From: Cinclus cinclus
Lineage: Eukaryota > Chordata > Aves > Passeriformes > Cinclidae
Reading direction: 5' to 3'
Length of the DNA: 64,000 nucleotides
Assembly (NCBI RefSeq): GCF_963662255.1
Contig: NC_085055.1
Span: forward strand, 8,099,602 to 8,163,601
In this document: piece after piece, positions 27,101 to 36,770 of the stretch
How the letters are laid out: each line of letters begins with the position of its first letter
Numbering within the stretch: position 1 is the stretch's first letter
The notes under the pieces: model-generated
What the model was told of the DNA's origin: nothing
Databases searched by the model: none
What the model saw: the letters and a program-made list of their open reading frames with translations, nothing else
Made by a program: the position numbers and the translations under genes

Positions 27101-30100
27101 TATCCAGGACTGCTGGCTCTCAGGGTAACAGATCCTAAAGAAAAAACATGTACTGGTTCATCTGATCCATCCACTGTAATGTGACTTTCCACAGCAACTT
27201 TAAAGGTCTGCTTGAGGATAACTGATGAACTCAATACTCTGAAATCGTGAGTGTAGCAATCTTACAGCTCTGTATTGCTGTGACCACAGCTATGAAGGTC
27301 ACTCCATCTGCAGCAGGGGGTTTGCCTGCTGACCTCCAAATGGGAATTCCTTCTGCTCTGTGTAATCTCTTGTGTCACAGCTCTGGGAGCACACTCTGAG
27401 GTGGCTCTGAAGGTTGTATTTGCTGGTACTGCAGTGCTGCAAAGTGTGCAGTTCCTGATTCTGGTATCTTCTGTGGCACTGCAGTTGGGATTAGTTGTGG
27501 TGGTCATCACATGAATGTGTTCAGGGACTCAGGCTCTGTTGAGGTGTGTTTTGTTTTGTTTGTCTTTTAACCAGAACCCCTTTCAGACCTGTCACTTGCA
27601 AATCTTCTGCTCCTGCCTCTCAGGTACAGAAGTTCATTGTCATAGTAAATGTTCTTTTTGTGTCCCAAAGACCCCCCATTTGAGTGTGTAAAGCATGTTC
27701 TGCCTGTCCTCAGCCACGGCCTCTGAGGTGCAGCATGCACAGGATCAGGGGGCTCAGTTTTTAGAGAATTCTGTATGTTCCAATAGCTGCTGAGTGACCG
27801 TTGTGTGAACATCACAGTGAGTGGTGTGAGGGAGAGGGCTGTGGGGAATGTGGCACAGGGCTGAGGAAGGGCAGGCACAGGGAAAGGTGCATGCAAACAA
27901 ACACCAGCTCTGCGTGTGTTCCTCCTTGTCCTACCAGTGGAGATTTTTCTCTTGTATTTCCAAAAGCCTCTTGTTTCTGTTAGCTGCCTCTTCTTTGTTG
28001 TGTAGGCTGTTCTTCTGTTCAGTGTGTCAAGCTGCCTGTTTGGGGGAATATGGAAAGAGTGTGTGTCCAGTCATAGTAAACCATTCCCATAGGGAACTCC
28101 TGAGGTTCTTTGCTTTTCTTGACGTGTTTGGCAACTGTGGGTGATAGGGAAGAAATTGGGGCTCAAAAACAGAATCTTAGACAGCAGTCAGTGACTTTTG
28201 GTGTCACAGTGAAAAGTTGTGGGAAGGTCTTAAATGAGCTGTGTCCTGTGATGGACTAAGATGTCTCCTCCCAGAATTCTTTCACTGGTGTGAGAAGAGG
28301 CTAATGGATCAATTCAGCCTCTGTATTCAATATCTGTTTGACAGGATGCTCTCGTGGACAGTTTAAAAGTAAATTTAAAAACATCCCTACACTTCACATT
28401 TTTCTTTCTCTTTGGAATGGTTACTGAAGTCAGTCTAGGATATTCTCTCTGCAGAGGCAGATTTCAGTTATCTGCAGTTGGTGCAGCAGGGCTGTAGAGG
28501 AGCACACTGGTAGGTGGCACTTACATCCATACATCTTTTGCTGCTTTCTTTTCATTTTATTTCTTTTATTCCTTTTTTTTCTCACCTACAAAACATGAGC
28601 TGTTGAAAGAGTTTATTATGCTAATGTTGAATTATTCTTCATGCTGGCATGACCATGACTGAACCTTTCTGACATCAGCCCCGTTTGCTTTTGGATAAGC
28701 CATGTTCACACAATCAAGAATGTGCTTTTGTTCCATACCAAGCCAAGGGTATCTATGGTAGTGATATAATGTCCATTATTCTAGAAAGTTGCATTGTGCA
28801 CTTGAGGGAAAATTATTTGGGATCAGGTTGCTGTGTTGTATTCTACAGCCTGAAGCTTTGTCTTGATAAATTTCCCTTAAAACAGGGCTGAGCTGGTTAA
28901 ATTGTTGCAGAGGTGAATCAAGGCATCCCAGCTGGAAGTGCATGTGCTCTGCTGTGGGGTTTGTTGGAGGGAATTTCTGACCAGTTCATTCCCAGTGTTA
29001 GGCAGATATGGTCCAGGCCATTTCCGTGCTCAACAAGGCTGCACTTAAACCTTGGGAAAAACAAATCTTAGTGTATGTAGACTTTAGGAAGTGGTAATAT
29101 TATTATTGTAGTTCTATAAAATTGAAAAATATTCAACACTCTAGCTTTAAGAAAACCTGCTTTTCCTAAGTGTTTTTGGTAACATCTTCATTGCTAGAAT
29201 TGTGAGTACTCATTTTTCTTTTTTTTTTCCCCCCTTTTTTTTTTTCTTCTTTTTGTATTTTATTTTTCTTTCCAGCTTACTGAGGCAGGTTCAGGTATCA
29301 ACTGCTTGGACTCCATGTGCTGCTTCTCAGATGGGGAAACAGCATGCACATCTGTTAGAAGAATGCTGGAACGACTAATGGGAAGGTGTAGCCCAACCCG
29401 GGTCAACAGGTGTGGCATTTCTCTCAATAGCCTTTGCTGCAGACGATTCTCCTATAAACTGGAACCTGATGAGCCTGCAGCAGTAGATGTCTAGAAACTA
29501 GCTGCAGGTTTTGCTTATCTAAATAGAAAATGCAACTCTTTATTGTACTTTTTTCATCCTAAACGATTAGCTTCTTGTTTCTTTTTGAGTGGTTTCTTTT
29601 GGGATGGGGAGGGGAAAAACGGTTTTCAGAAGATTTCTGTTAAAGTGTTTAGTTTGGCTTTACAAGCTCTTGTGTTGTATCTATCGTGATTTCTCTTGAT
29701 TTGTACATTCTTCTCCTTAGAAAATCAAGCTTTGCTGCTGTTTTTGTTCTCCTTTTTATGATTACTTTTTTGCCTTCATAAATCAGGAGCTGTTTGTAAA
29801 GTCAAAAGACTTTTCCCTTTGGTTCTTGATGTACAACCTCCAAATATTTACCTTGGAGCTTGCATTACTCCTGAAGGTATACAAAAGGCTCACATTTCCC
29901 CCCCTTAAATCTAACTTCATTGTTGGGATGAGAGCCTTTAAATCTTTCAGCCATTGATTGATATGAAGATGAAATATTTTTGTAGTATAACTTTTATAAT
30001 CTATTTCTAAAATCAGAGTGATTGACAGAACAGAATCTTCAGGTTCTAAGAATTTTCAATGTTTTTTGGGTTCCAGAAGGTATATTGTCAAAATCATGTG

Positions 30101-33072
30101 TGGCATTCCAAAGTATGTGCTAAATAAATCTTTCCTTCACATACCACGTGTGAAACAAGCATCAGTGGGGTAAAAGCATTTTGAGTAATTGAATATGTCT
30201 GAGGAGCAGCACTGCTCTTTCAGTCAGCCCAACTGGGAGAGGAGTTCTCACTGAATCCTTCATGTGCCATCTCCCCATTTCCAAACAAAGAGGGATAGCA
30301 AACAAATATGGAAATATTTGGGGGTAGAAACAAAAATAGTCTTTTGTACATCATAATCTCTGTCCCTGAATGATATCATGATCCTTCATTGGTCAAAAGG
30401 CAAACCTGAAAACACTTCACAAAATATGAACTTCACACATTATCAAGGAAACTCATTTTGTATTTGAAGAACTTTGTCTCTCTCAGTTAAAGGTTGTGAT
30501 ATCATTCTTTGGGTATCAAATCTCATGTGGGTAATTTTCCCTGACAGCTTTGTCAGCTCTGATTCTGCCTTTAGGTATTGCCTGGTCTGTAGCTCATCTC
30601 TGTTGGAACTCTTGTGTTGAACACAGTGTCTGTGCTTTCAGTCAGTCTCTCTCTTCTGGCTTGCTTGTGAAATTTATTCAATGTTTCTACAAATCTAGGG
30701 TATGAGTATGCAAGAAGTTTCATTCCATATGAAAAATGAACTGTTACAATTAAGTACATTTTTAATTCAAACTTGCTGTGTAGAAGGTGGGCATGATGTG
30801 TAAAATAAACAGTTTAATAGAATTTTTAATCTACAAGGTGAGCATTTAATTGGTCTAAAATCAACATTTTGGTAGCAGTTGCTCGGACTTTTCTGGGGGT
30901 TTTTTCACTTTTCTGTACAAATGAGGAATTTCTCATGCTACTTCTTTTCACTTATTGTTATCTAATTAGGGCAGATTGTTAGTTAACAATTGCCTTAGTA
31001 ACCTGTAGTCTTATAAGGTAGGTATTTGTGTTTTGCTTTCTGCAATGTATTTGCAGTTTTACAATTTTGTTTGCTCCATTCAAGTTTTCTTTCCTTAAGA
31101 ATTTAAAAAATACTTACTGAAGCTAACTCATATTTGACAGAATATTAAACACTTTTTTCAAGACTGCTTTTTCTCAGGTTTCTTTTCTGCTTACCTCATG
31201 TAGTTTTCAGATGAATTTAATTCTAGCCAAATAATTTTAGAGTTCTTAGAATACAGACTTTAGGATTAAGTTCAATGAATATGCAAAACTACCTTGGTGC
31301 TACACTAAGGGCTTGAAGTTCTGTGGGTTTTGCTTCTGCCTCTGGTTGAAATTGCTCTGAACAATCTTCTAGTTTCACTTAAATTTATGTACGTAAAAAT
31401 AGAAAAGAGGGTTTTTTTTTAAAGTTAGTCATATTTATTTTTCCAATCATTTCAGCACCTTCCACTCAGTATTGACACTTAAATCCTGGTCTAAAAGTCA
31501 AGGGACTATTTTTTCCCTTATACTTTTTTGCTAATATAAGAAAGCCTTTACTCATTTTTTAAAATATTAATTGCTTAAATCACATGAATCAGCTACAAGT
31601 TGTGAAATGCTGAAGGTGCAATTAAGAAAACTTGAGTAATTTTAAAATTGTTTAGGCTTTGTTCATGAGCTTGAGCCACTTTGTTTTTTATCTAAATCTC
31701 CAGAAGTTTGTGCAGTCTCCTTGAGTACTTGTACTCTTTATAAAACAGCTAAGTATTCAACCAGGAGGTAGCTGCAAATTATTTTTGTTGATTGAAGTGA
31801 TGCTGATGAATATGTTGTTTGTGCAAGTGCTATAGAATGAAGAGCACTATTTTAAATAATGTTGCTGTAGCCAGCTTGTGTTGTATTCTCTGCTTCTGAT
31901 ATTCTGTCAAATATGATACTCTGTCAAATATGAAGTCAAATATTGTATCAAATTTTGATAAAAACTTTGATGAATCAAAGTCATACAGATGCTTGGAGTA
32001 GCGGGCCACAGGAATATAGTCTCTTGTGCTTAATTTACTGCTTGTAAAATGTATTTGAGAAGTATTTTCTATAGCTTCATTTGCTAGTTAGAATATAAAA
32101 TGTGTGGTGTGATATGTTAAAATGCATTTTTGTCTGTCTGTTCCATTAAATTGTCTGTCGACTTGTCAGTCACTAAAATATTAAGAATGCTGGATCATAT
32201 ACATTACTTGTACAGTAGGAATCATTGATGAATTGTTGGTTCTCCCATTAGTGGTTCTTGTGTCAAGGCACTGAATGGAACAATTCTAAAGAAACAGCAG
32301 ATTTCTGACAGAGCCTAATTTGGAGGATAAGATCGTTTGATTTCCTGCCTTCCAACCTTCTTCAGCTTTTCCCATACAGTCCTATGATGCTGTCCAGCCA
32401 ACAGTATTTCTTCCCAAGCAGTAATCAAGTGAAAAGACACTGTGAGACCCCTCTGAGTCAGCAGCTGTGACATCTGGGGTGGCTCCCTGATGTTTTGAAG
32501 TGTAACAGGAAGGGACGAAACAGGTTCCTGGCTGTAGATAAGTTTTGCCTCCCCCAGGCTCAAGCAGCGTGGATGTTTCCCACTGGGATACAGCTGTGCT
32601 GGGTTTCCAGGGCTGGCCATGTGCTCCACCAGGCTCTGCTGGAACAGCCTCATGTGCCTCTGGACACAGGCAGCATTCACAGCCTCCCGAGGCACAGCAC
32701 TAAAACTTCAGCTGCAAAATAGGCGTAAAAACCTCTGCTTGTTTTAATTCATAGCAATGGACGTAGCTGTAGCTGTGTGCTAATTACACAGCAGGCATGA
32801 ATTGGCCTCTCTTTCCAAAGGTCTGAACAAACTGCAGGTACCTACATGAAATTAGTGGAGTAGTCCCTTAAAGCAGTACATTTGCCTGCTCTAGTAATAC
32901 TTCTATCTTTTGCTCTCATAGTTTGTCCTCACCTCCCAGTACAAGTGCAAGTTCCCAGTCAGCCAAACTTCTCTTTTATTGTTACTTTAGATCTTGGAGT
33001 TCATCGGACCCCTTCTATGCCAACGACAGGAGCGTCCTGACTCTCTCCTCAATGGACTCAGCCACTTGCTGA
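88..33072 (+). CDS. ATP11B: ATP11B, P4-type phospholipid-transporting ATPase (3' part of gene, 22 coding exons)
   Basis: Class VI P4-ATPase, a catalytic flippase subunit that moves aminophospholipid to the cytosolic leaflet of endosomal and Golgi membranes, normally with a CDC50 (TMEM30A) partner (family knowledge). The join is 88-152, 695-776, 1660-1810, 3785-3982, 4256-4414, 4733-4905, 5289-5357, 6278-6351, 6438-6541, 6698-6879, 7582-7785, 8055-8208, 10864-10966, 11198-11343, 12111-12170, 12450-12577, 13425-13563, 16819-16884, 17165-17268, 17897-18062, 29276-29409, 32991-33072. It totals 2743 nt with every junction in phase. Seen in order: end of the actuator domain, TM3, TM4 with PISL, the DKTGT phosphorylation motif, N domain with [35 protein letters not shown], then TM5-TM10 and a Cys-rich tail ending in DSATC. 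It matches the remembered human ATP11B sequence closely throughout and is not ATP11A or ATP11C. The N-terminal exons lie left of the window. Confidence 0.97.
695..776 (+). CDS. ATP11B: ATP11B exon: actuator-TM3 connector
   Basis: The acceptor is a pyrimidine tract ending ccag at 694; the donor is gtatgt at 777. It reads [17 protein letters not shown] and onward to SAVEK. The VYTG.ETK.. motif is characteristic of P4-ATPases just before TM3. Confidence 0.95.
777..1659 (+). other. ATP11B intron, no other feature seen
   Basis: AT-rich intron. Open frames on the minus strand at 1088-1596 have no family resemblance and are taken as chance. A T-run precedes the acceptor. Confidence 0.8.
1660..1810 (+). 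CDS. ATP11B: ATP11B exon: TM3 and following loop
   Basis: Acceptor tttatag ends at 1659 and donor gtaatg starts at 1811. A hydrophobic run ([18 protein letters not shown]) forms TM3. It is followed by the charged loop [15 protein letters not shown], which ends at Lys in phase 0. Confidence 0.96.
1811..3784 (+). other. ATP11B intron with a short AGG microsatellite
   Basis: Unique AT-rich intron. The only structure noted is a purine-rich AGG repeat at about 2143-2159. Confidence 0.8.
3785..3982 (+). CDS. ATP11B: ATP11B exon: TM4 with PISL motif
   Basis: It has 66 whole codons between acceptor ccttgtag (ends 3784) and donor gtaaaa (3983). It begins [11 protein letters not shown] and contains the TM4 motif [17 protein letters not shown] is the conserved P4-ATPase TM4 unwinding segment used in lipid transport. 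The exon ends SDLNEELGQ, directly before the phosphorylation site. Confidence 0.97.
4256..4414 (+). CDS. ATP11B: ATP11B exon: catalytic Asp (DKTGT)
   Basis: It has 53 whole codons. It opens [19 protein letters not shown], with the Asp of DKTGT being the phosphorylated residue of all P-type ATPases. The exon ends ..SPDGNRRGL at donor gtaagg (4415). Reading on past the donor gives a stop within eight codons, so the exon cannot extend. It joins the next exon without the Ser/Leu/Thr-rich stretch I recall from human ATP11B. Confidence 0.96.
4733..4905 (+). CDS. ATP11B: ATP11B exon: start of nucleotide-binding domain
   Basis: Acceptor ttcttctag ends at 4732; donor gtgagc is at 4906. It reads [18 protein letters not shown] through [18 protein letters not shown]. 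The LCHTV and SPDE(K)ALV motifs are hallmarks of the P4-ATPase N domain. Confidence 0.95.
5289..5357 (+). CDS. ATP11B: ATP11B exon: N domain
   Basis: A 69-nt exon between acceptor acttctag and donor gtattt. It completes the Arg codon, then reads [19 protein letters not shown] and on to KPE. It joins in phase on both sides. Confidence 0.93.
5358..6277 (+). other. ATP11B intron, nothing recognised
   Basis: AT-rich, with no open frame of note and no repeat signature seen. Confidence 0.78.
6278..6351 (+). CDS. ATP11B: ATP11B exon: N domain, [11 protein letters not shown]
   Basis: Acceptor aaatacag ends at 6277 and donor gtaggt starts at 6352. It reads [19 protein letters not shown]. The (E/D)F(D/S)x.RRRMSVI block is a conserved P4-ATPase nucleotide-binding segment. 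Confidence 0.95.
6438..6541 (+). CDS. ATP11B: ATP11B exon: N domain, KGAESSILP
   Basis: Acceptor tttctag ends at 6437; donor gtaagt is at 6542. It contains [13 protein letters not shown]. The KGA(D/E) Lys contacts ATP in P-type ATPases. The exon ends IHVDEFAL in phase 0. Confidence 0.96.
6698..6879 (+). CDS. ATP11B: ATP11B exon: N domain, [10 protein letters not shown]
   Basis: Acceptor ctcacag ends at 6697; donor gtatgc is at 6880. It reads [18 protein letters not shown] and ends [11 protein letters not shown] plus two bases. The P4 family (E)D.LQ motif is completed in the next exon. Confidence 0.96.
6880..7581 (+). other. ATP11B intron, nothing recognised
   Basis: AT-rich intron between the GLRTLC and TGDK exons. 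Reading past the upstream donor reaches a stop at about 6938. Confidence 0.78.
7582..7785 (+). CDS. ATP11B: ATP11B exon: P domain, TGDKHETAV
   Basis: Acceptor ttcctag ends at 7581; donor gtaaaa is at 7786. It reads [17 protein letters not shown], then [19 protein letters not shown], then LRQLAK. TGDK is the P-domain motif that positions the phosphoaspartate hinge. Confidence 0.97.
8055..8208 (+). CDS. ATP11B: ATP11B exon: P domain, [11 protein letters not shown]
   Basis: Acceptor aaatag ends at 8054; donor gtaagt is at 8209. It reads [19 protein letters not shown] and ends in [16 protein letters not shown], the conserved P4-ATPase (A/V)(V/I)CCR..P.QKA motif. Confidence 0.97.
8209..10863 (+). 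other. ATP11B intron, 2.65 kb
   Basis: AT-rich intron between the CCRMAP and GDGAND exons. I see no exon-like, RNA-gene or repeat signal in it. Confidence 0.75.
10864..10966 (+). CDS. ATP11B: ATP11B exon: P domain, [11 protein letters not shown]
   Basis: Acceptor tttttccag ends at 10863; donor gtaact is at 10967. It reads [17 protein letters not shown] and then [17 protein letters not shown]. This is the Mg2+-binding hinge motif, with both catalytic Asp residues present. Confidence 0.97.
11198..11343 (+). CDS. ATP11B: ATP11B exon: entry to TM5
   Basis: Acceptor actacag ends at 11197; donor gtgagt is at 11344. It reads [18 protein letters not shown], then [19 protein letters not shown], ending YFFYK. 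The GKEG.QA...SD.AI..F..L..LL..HG block is the P4 signature just before TM5. Confidence 0.97.
11344..12110 (+). other. ATP11B intron with a G10 run
   Basis: It contains a T-run followed by ten consecutive G at about 11396-11405. No coding or RNA feature was seen. Confidence 0.78.
12111..12170 (+). CDS. ATP11B: ATP11B exon: TM5/TM6 hairpin
   Basis: A 60-nt exon of 20 whole codons, [15 protein letters not shown] through FSQQ. The acceptor is tttatttcag and the donor is the consensus gtaagt at 12171. Confidence 0.94.
12450..12577 (+). CDS. ATP11B: ATP11B exon: TM6 and luminal loop
   Basis: Acceptor cctttgcag ends at 12449; donor gtatgt is at 12578. It reads [19 protein letters not shown] and continues to [17 protein letters not shown]. 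The LYN..FTSLP(I/V) motif is strongly conserved among flippases. Confidence 0.96.
12578..13424 (+). other. ATP11B intron, nothing recognised
   Basis: Unique sequence. A short local repeat of the type agatgtctctc occurs near 13052-13074. Confidence 0.75.
13425..13563 (+). CDS. ATP11B: ATP11B exon: TM7 region
   Basis: Acceptor tttctgcag ends at 13424; donor gtacaa is at 13564. It reads [19 protein letters not shown], then [14 protein letters not shown], ending SLLGNGQ. The donor is weaker than its neighbours. Confidence 0.95.
13564..16818 (+). other. ATP11B intron, 3.26 kb
   Basis: AT-rich. Open frames of up to 143 codons on either strand have no recognisable motifs and no splice-consistent extension, so they are treated as chance. 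Confidence 0.75.
16819..16884 (+). CDS. ATP11B: ATP11B exon: short TM8 exon
   Basis: A 66-nt exon (22 codons), [19 protein letters not shown] and then TMK. The acceptor is ttttcttag at 16818 and the donor gtatga at 16885. It was recognised by phase and by homology to the family WTFGT..FT..V..V segment. Confidence 0.94.
17165..17268 (+). CDS. ATP11B: ATP11B exon: TM8-TM9
   Basis: Acceptor ctgttttag ends at 17164; donor gtaagt is at 17269. It reads [19 protein letters not shown] and then [15 protein letters not shown]. The LET..WT..NH...WGS block is typical of class VI P4-ATPases. Confidence 0.96.
17897..18062 (+). CDS. ATP11B: ATP11B exon: TM10 and start of cytosolic tail
   Basis: Acceptor cttttcag ends at 17896; donor gtaata is at 18063. 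It reads [35 protein letters not shown], ending TSTEKAQ in phase 0. As this exon ends on a codon boundary, any downstream alternative tail exon must also start in phase 0. Confidence 0.96.
18063..29275 (+). other. Large ATP11B intron (11.2 kb) before the C-terminal exons
   Basis: By far the largest intron in the window. Apart from the exon candidate at 26109-26228 I recognise nothing coding. The region 24.5-25.0 kb is somewhat richer in G+C. No intact transposable element was identified by eye; old CR1-type fragments cannot be excluded. Confidence 0.7.
26109..26228 (+). CDS. Candidate alternative ATP11B exon with in-frame stop
   Basis: Inside the 11.2 kb intron, a good pyrimidine tract and ccttccag (ends 26108) precede 40 codons in the phase required by the upstream exon. 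They begin [19 protein letters not shown] and end in TAG at 26226-26228, followed at once by gtagta, a possible donor. The tail contains EDNRQLL, which fits the acidic dileucine sorting motif. It could be an alternative C-terminus or a stop-containing (NMD) cassette. No AATAAA was noticed soon after it, which favours a cassette. There is no transcript evidence, and I do not recognise the peptide from memory. Confidence 0.45.
   Translation: MEEKGSVSSACDIAESRHRGEDNRQLLDPSCLPDSSYLH
29276..29409 (+). CDS. ATP11B: ATP11B exon: Cys-rich C-terminal tail
   Basis: It lies after an 11.2 kb intron, behind a very long T/C tract and acceptor ttccag. It reads [19 protein letters not shown], then [17 protein letters not shown]. 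The donor at 29410 is gtgtgg, weak at positions +4 to +6. Splicing to 32991 restores the Arg codon and the canonical tail. Confidence 0.93.
29410..29494 (+). CDS. Candidate alternative ATP11B C-terminus by intron retention
   Basis: If the weak donor gtgtgg at 29410 is not used, the frame stays open for 27 more codons ([19 protein letters not shown], then DEPAAVDV) and stops at TAG 29492-29494. The tail keeps the Cys/Arg character of the preceding exon. An AATAAA at 30123-30128 could end such a transcript. A composite terminal exon is plausible but inferred from sequence alone. Confidence 0.4.
29495..32990 (+). other. Last ATP11B intron (part may be alternative 3' UTR)
   Basis: AT-rich, with AATAAA motifs at 30123-30128 and near 30803. 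A short tandem duplication of a 13-mer (ctgtcaaatatga) lies at 31904-31916 and 31921-31933. No other gene was seen. Confidence 0.7.
30123..30128 (+). terminator. Candidate poly(A) signal for an ATP11B read-through isoform
   Basis: An AATAAA lies about 630 nt after the read-through stop. It is T-rich downstream. It only matters if the intron after 29409 is retained. Confidence 0.3.
32991..33072 (+). CDS. ATP11B: ATP11B last coding exon (canonical C-terminus)
   Basis: Acceptor gttactttag ends at 32990. It reads [19 protein letters not shown] then SMDSATC and a TGA stop at 33070-33072. This closely matches the remembered human ATP11B C-terminus, which settles the paralogue identity. Confidence 0.94.
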
Positions 33073-34033
33073 CAGGGACATTTTTGAATGCCTTGTGGAA
33101 GCCGTGTGGTGTTCACACACCTGTAGCAGGTGCTGAGGCGAGCTCAGTGTCCAGCGCTGCCCTAGGAAAGCCCAGAGGACTCCTGAGTCCAGGCAGGGCT
33201 TGTCTGGCCTGGCATAATCTGCACAGCAATCACTTCCAGGATTTTTTCTAATTATATCTACAAATTGCTAAATAAGTTGGGTTTGGGTTTTTTTAAGTTG
33301 TTTTTTTTTTTTGATCCTTTTTGTTGCTGTATGAGCAGATCAAAATCCTACATTTAATACTTAAGACATCAATGACAGAAATCTTTTTCCTCCCAAATTT
33401 GAGTGATCCAATTTGAATCAATTTGATTCTCCACAATGAAACTTTTTAAAGCTGTGTTTTTCATTATGACCCGACCCTTCCCTTTAAACACGCATTCATT
33501 TTGAGCTGTCTTGCAGATGCTGTCTTAGCATTTTGCAAATGAATTTTGTTACTTCTGTGGACAGTTACTGTATTCTATAAGCAATCAATTTAGTAATTTT
33601 TGAGAATTAAATGCAATTCAAATATTTATGCTGGTGTATGATTGGCAATATATTAGCCATTGCTTTGAAAAACACTTAACTGTGACAAATCAGTAATTAG
33701 GAATAATAATGGATATAACAGTTCACTGTTCTCCTAAAGTACAATTCAGAAACCAGTCATCTTTTATTATGCCCTGTGTGTTTTGTTAACAGTTCTGGAT
33801 CCTAACATGGAAAAAATTGTCAAGAATTGGTGGATTGAGCAGAAGTCTCACTAGCATAAATTTTTTGAATTATTAATCCTTTTAAAGTTGGGGAATTTTT
33901 GCATGTTTTGTTCTTTTTCATGTATTTATATTTGGTCGTGTTGTACTTTGAAGATATAATTAATGCTTAATTATCTTTGTTTATTGGAAGGATCCGAGAC
34001 TTTGATGGCAATGTTTTGATACCTAAGTATGCC

Positions 34034-34039
34034 AATAAA
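34034..34039 (+). terminator. Candidate proximal ATP11B poly(A) signal
   Basis: An AATAAA followed about 20-35 nt later by a G/T-rich stretch (ttggagctctgggtggtg), the expected layout of a cleavage site. Confidence 0.5.
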
Positions 34040-36770
34040 AACAAACTGCACAGTTGGAGCTCTGGGTGGTGCATCCTGCAGGTGCCTCCCTGCCCCTGTG
34101 CAGACGTATCTGCACAGTGAGGCTGGGGAGCAGTGACCTTGCACTGTTCCCTCAGCCAGGGTGGCTGAGCCCACTGCTTGTCCTGGGATGTGGGAGACGA
34201 AGTGAAGGGTGCCTTAGAACAGTGCTGGTCATGGCTGGGGACTGGGAAAAGTGCTGCTGCTCTGGAACACTCTCTTCAGTTATCTCTGACTGTGACATCC
34301 CATCAGTAACTGGAATACTTGTCCTGTCAGACTGTTAAAAGTGTAAAGATCCATCTTAAAATTAGCTTTAGCTGAAAACTAAATCTGGGCTGCTGCAAAC
34401 CTGGCTGACTGTAACTGGGCTGCTGCCAGGGGAGTGTATCCTTCTTGACATCCCAAATTCTCCCAAGTTTAGTGAGCAAAGGAACAGGTTCTGCTTTCCT
34501 GGGATCAGATCCTTCAGTTGCTCCTTACCTATAAACAGTTCTGCCATTCATTTTCCTGCCCATGACTTTAACTGGGTTTATTTCAGCTCTCCCCTTGGAG
34601 CTTTGTTTTTGCATTAGTGCCTGGCAGCTTCACTCAGACCTGAAGGCTACAGGTATGGTGTTTACAAGATCTCAGTGCTCAAGGCAACGTCTGTGTAGGA
34701 AAGAAACTCATTGCAACTCTGTTGTTAAATTTGTAGTGACTTGTACTTGCAGCACACAAGGGATTTTTCCCACTGTTAAGAGGTGAAGATCAGTTCAGAA
34801 ATAAGGAAGCTTTAAGATAAATTACAAGACAATAAGAAGAAATTAAATACAGCAAACCTTCCTTTTAAATAAGTGTTTAATTCAGTGTTCATAGTGCATT
34901 TCTGTATCATGTCTTCAGATGTCTGAGTGCAGCAAAGCTTGAGGTTGAAAGTGTGCACTAGATCCCCCCAACGAGTGCCCAGGGGATGAAGAAACACTAA
35001 AAGTGAGCCTTGTCTTCTCATGCAGCAGGTATGAACATGTGACTAATCCCACTGCATAGGGCTGTAAATCTGGATCCAGCTGGAGGGGCAATAACCCGAT
35101 TGTCATCCATCCAGTCCCCTCCAGATCTGCACTGGGAGCAAAATACACTTAGATTTCACCAACTCCTATAACTTCCTTGCTATTTCATATCTGTTTAAAA
35201 CAGTAATTTTTTTCCTGGTATTTTCTCCTCCTAGGACTCTTCATGCTGCCATGGATACCTAGGAAATACAGAATTATTTTACTGCTCTAATCAGATATCT
35301 GCTGTTTAGCTGTATTTTACACCTCAACCAGAGTGTTTCACTTTTCAGCAGTGTTTGTCCTGTCAGTGTGTGTGACCATGTGCCCTCATCCATCCGTGTG
35401 GTCCGTGTGTCCTGCCCTGAGACCCAGACAGGTTCATTGTGTGAGGGGAGGCAGAGGCTTTGCCATAAACCCCACTCCAAGCACTTCCACTGGCCCAGCT
35501 CTGTAGGTGAAGTATTTTGGCTTTTAGCACACCAGTGTGTTGAGTAGATTTGCACAAAAGCAGCACAGTCGTGTATTTGAAGAATAATTTGCGCTCATTA
35601 TGTGTTTCTTTAAAACCTTCCATCTCCTCTCCTCCCTTTCCCCCTACTTTCCCTTTTCCCAGTGTTTGTAAGGTTACCGAAGAAACTTGCATTTAAACAA
35701 TTCAGGAAGGACTTAAGAATCCATCCCTCGGCCAAGGTACCTTTTTCTATTTGCAGTAATTCTAAGTCAGTAATGTCTCACTGAGTAAGATCATAGATGT
35801 GGTTTGCTTAAGGGCAGATTTTTTGGTGTGACAGATACTTTGTGTGGAACTCACTGGGGTTTTGTGGTGTTGTCACAAATCTTTAAAAATGCTCCTATTG
35901 AAGGAACAAACACTTTGAAAGCTAAGTGTAGGAGCCAGTTCACTGTGCCCTGGGCATGGTGCAGAGTCCTTCATGAAGGAAACTGAAAATTCCAGCTGAA
36001 AAATTTCAGTGTAATGCTGGCATTCACCTCCCAGTGCCAGAGTGAACGGGTGGGGGAAGCTGTGCCATGGTGAGGAAAAGTTTTATTATTTACCTTTTAG
36101 CCTTGAAATCCATCAAAGCCTGTGGTAGATGTTTGTAGCTCAAAGCAAGACTGGTGTACACTCACTTTACTGTGCAGTGTCCCTGAGGCAGCACCTTCTC
36201 CACAGCTGTTCCCAAATGGGGTCATGTTCTCTGCAGGTCATTTCTGCCTCTGAGAAAAACAGGGTTTAGTTTTCTTACTTAGGAAAACAATTTTAGTTGC
36301 CAAACTCATGCTTTTAAGAGGGTGCAGTGGAAAAAATACCTGAGATGTTCCGAATTGTTTCAAAAACTAAAATGTAAATATTCCACTTAAAAATACAGAG
36401 GTATTTTTTAAGATTACAGTGGGGAAAGGGGACAGAAGCTTCAAAGGAATGAATGCTGAGAATTTTGGTTTTTCATTTTCAGAATTATTTAAGAGAAGCT
36501 TATGCAATTTAGAATGCATATTAAGCACCTATAATTTCTTATTGAATATATTTGGTAATACTTTCAAACACGTTTTTTTTATGATAGCGTAACTCTTATA
36601 TTGGAATAAAATACCATTTTCTAGTGCTAGAAGTGTTTCAAAGCTGCAGCCTAAATTATTTTTCATAGTTCTATCTGCTACTGCTGTAGTTCTAAATTCT
36701 TGTGATTTTGGTGAAATTCCATGTTCCAAAGTGCTCAAGCAGAATGTGCTTTTGACCACTTATTTCGAGG

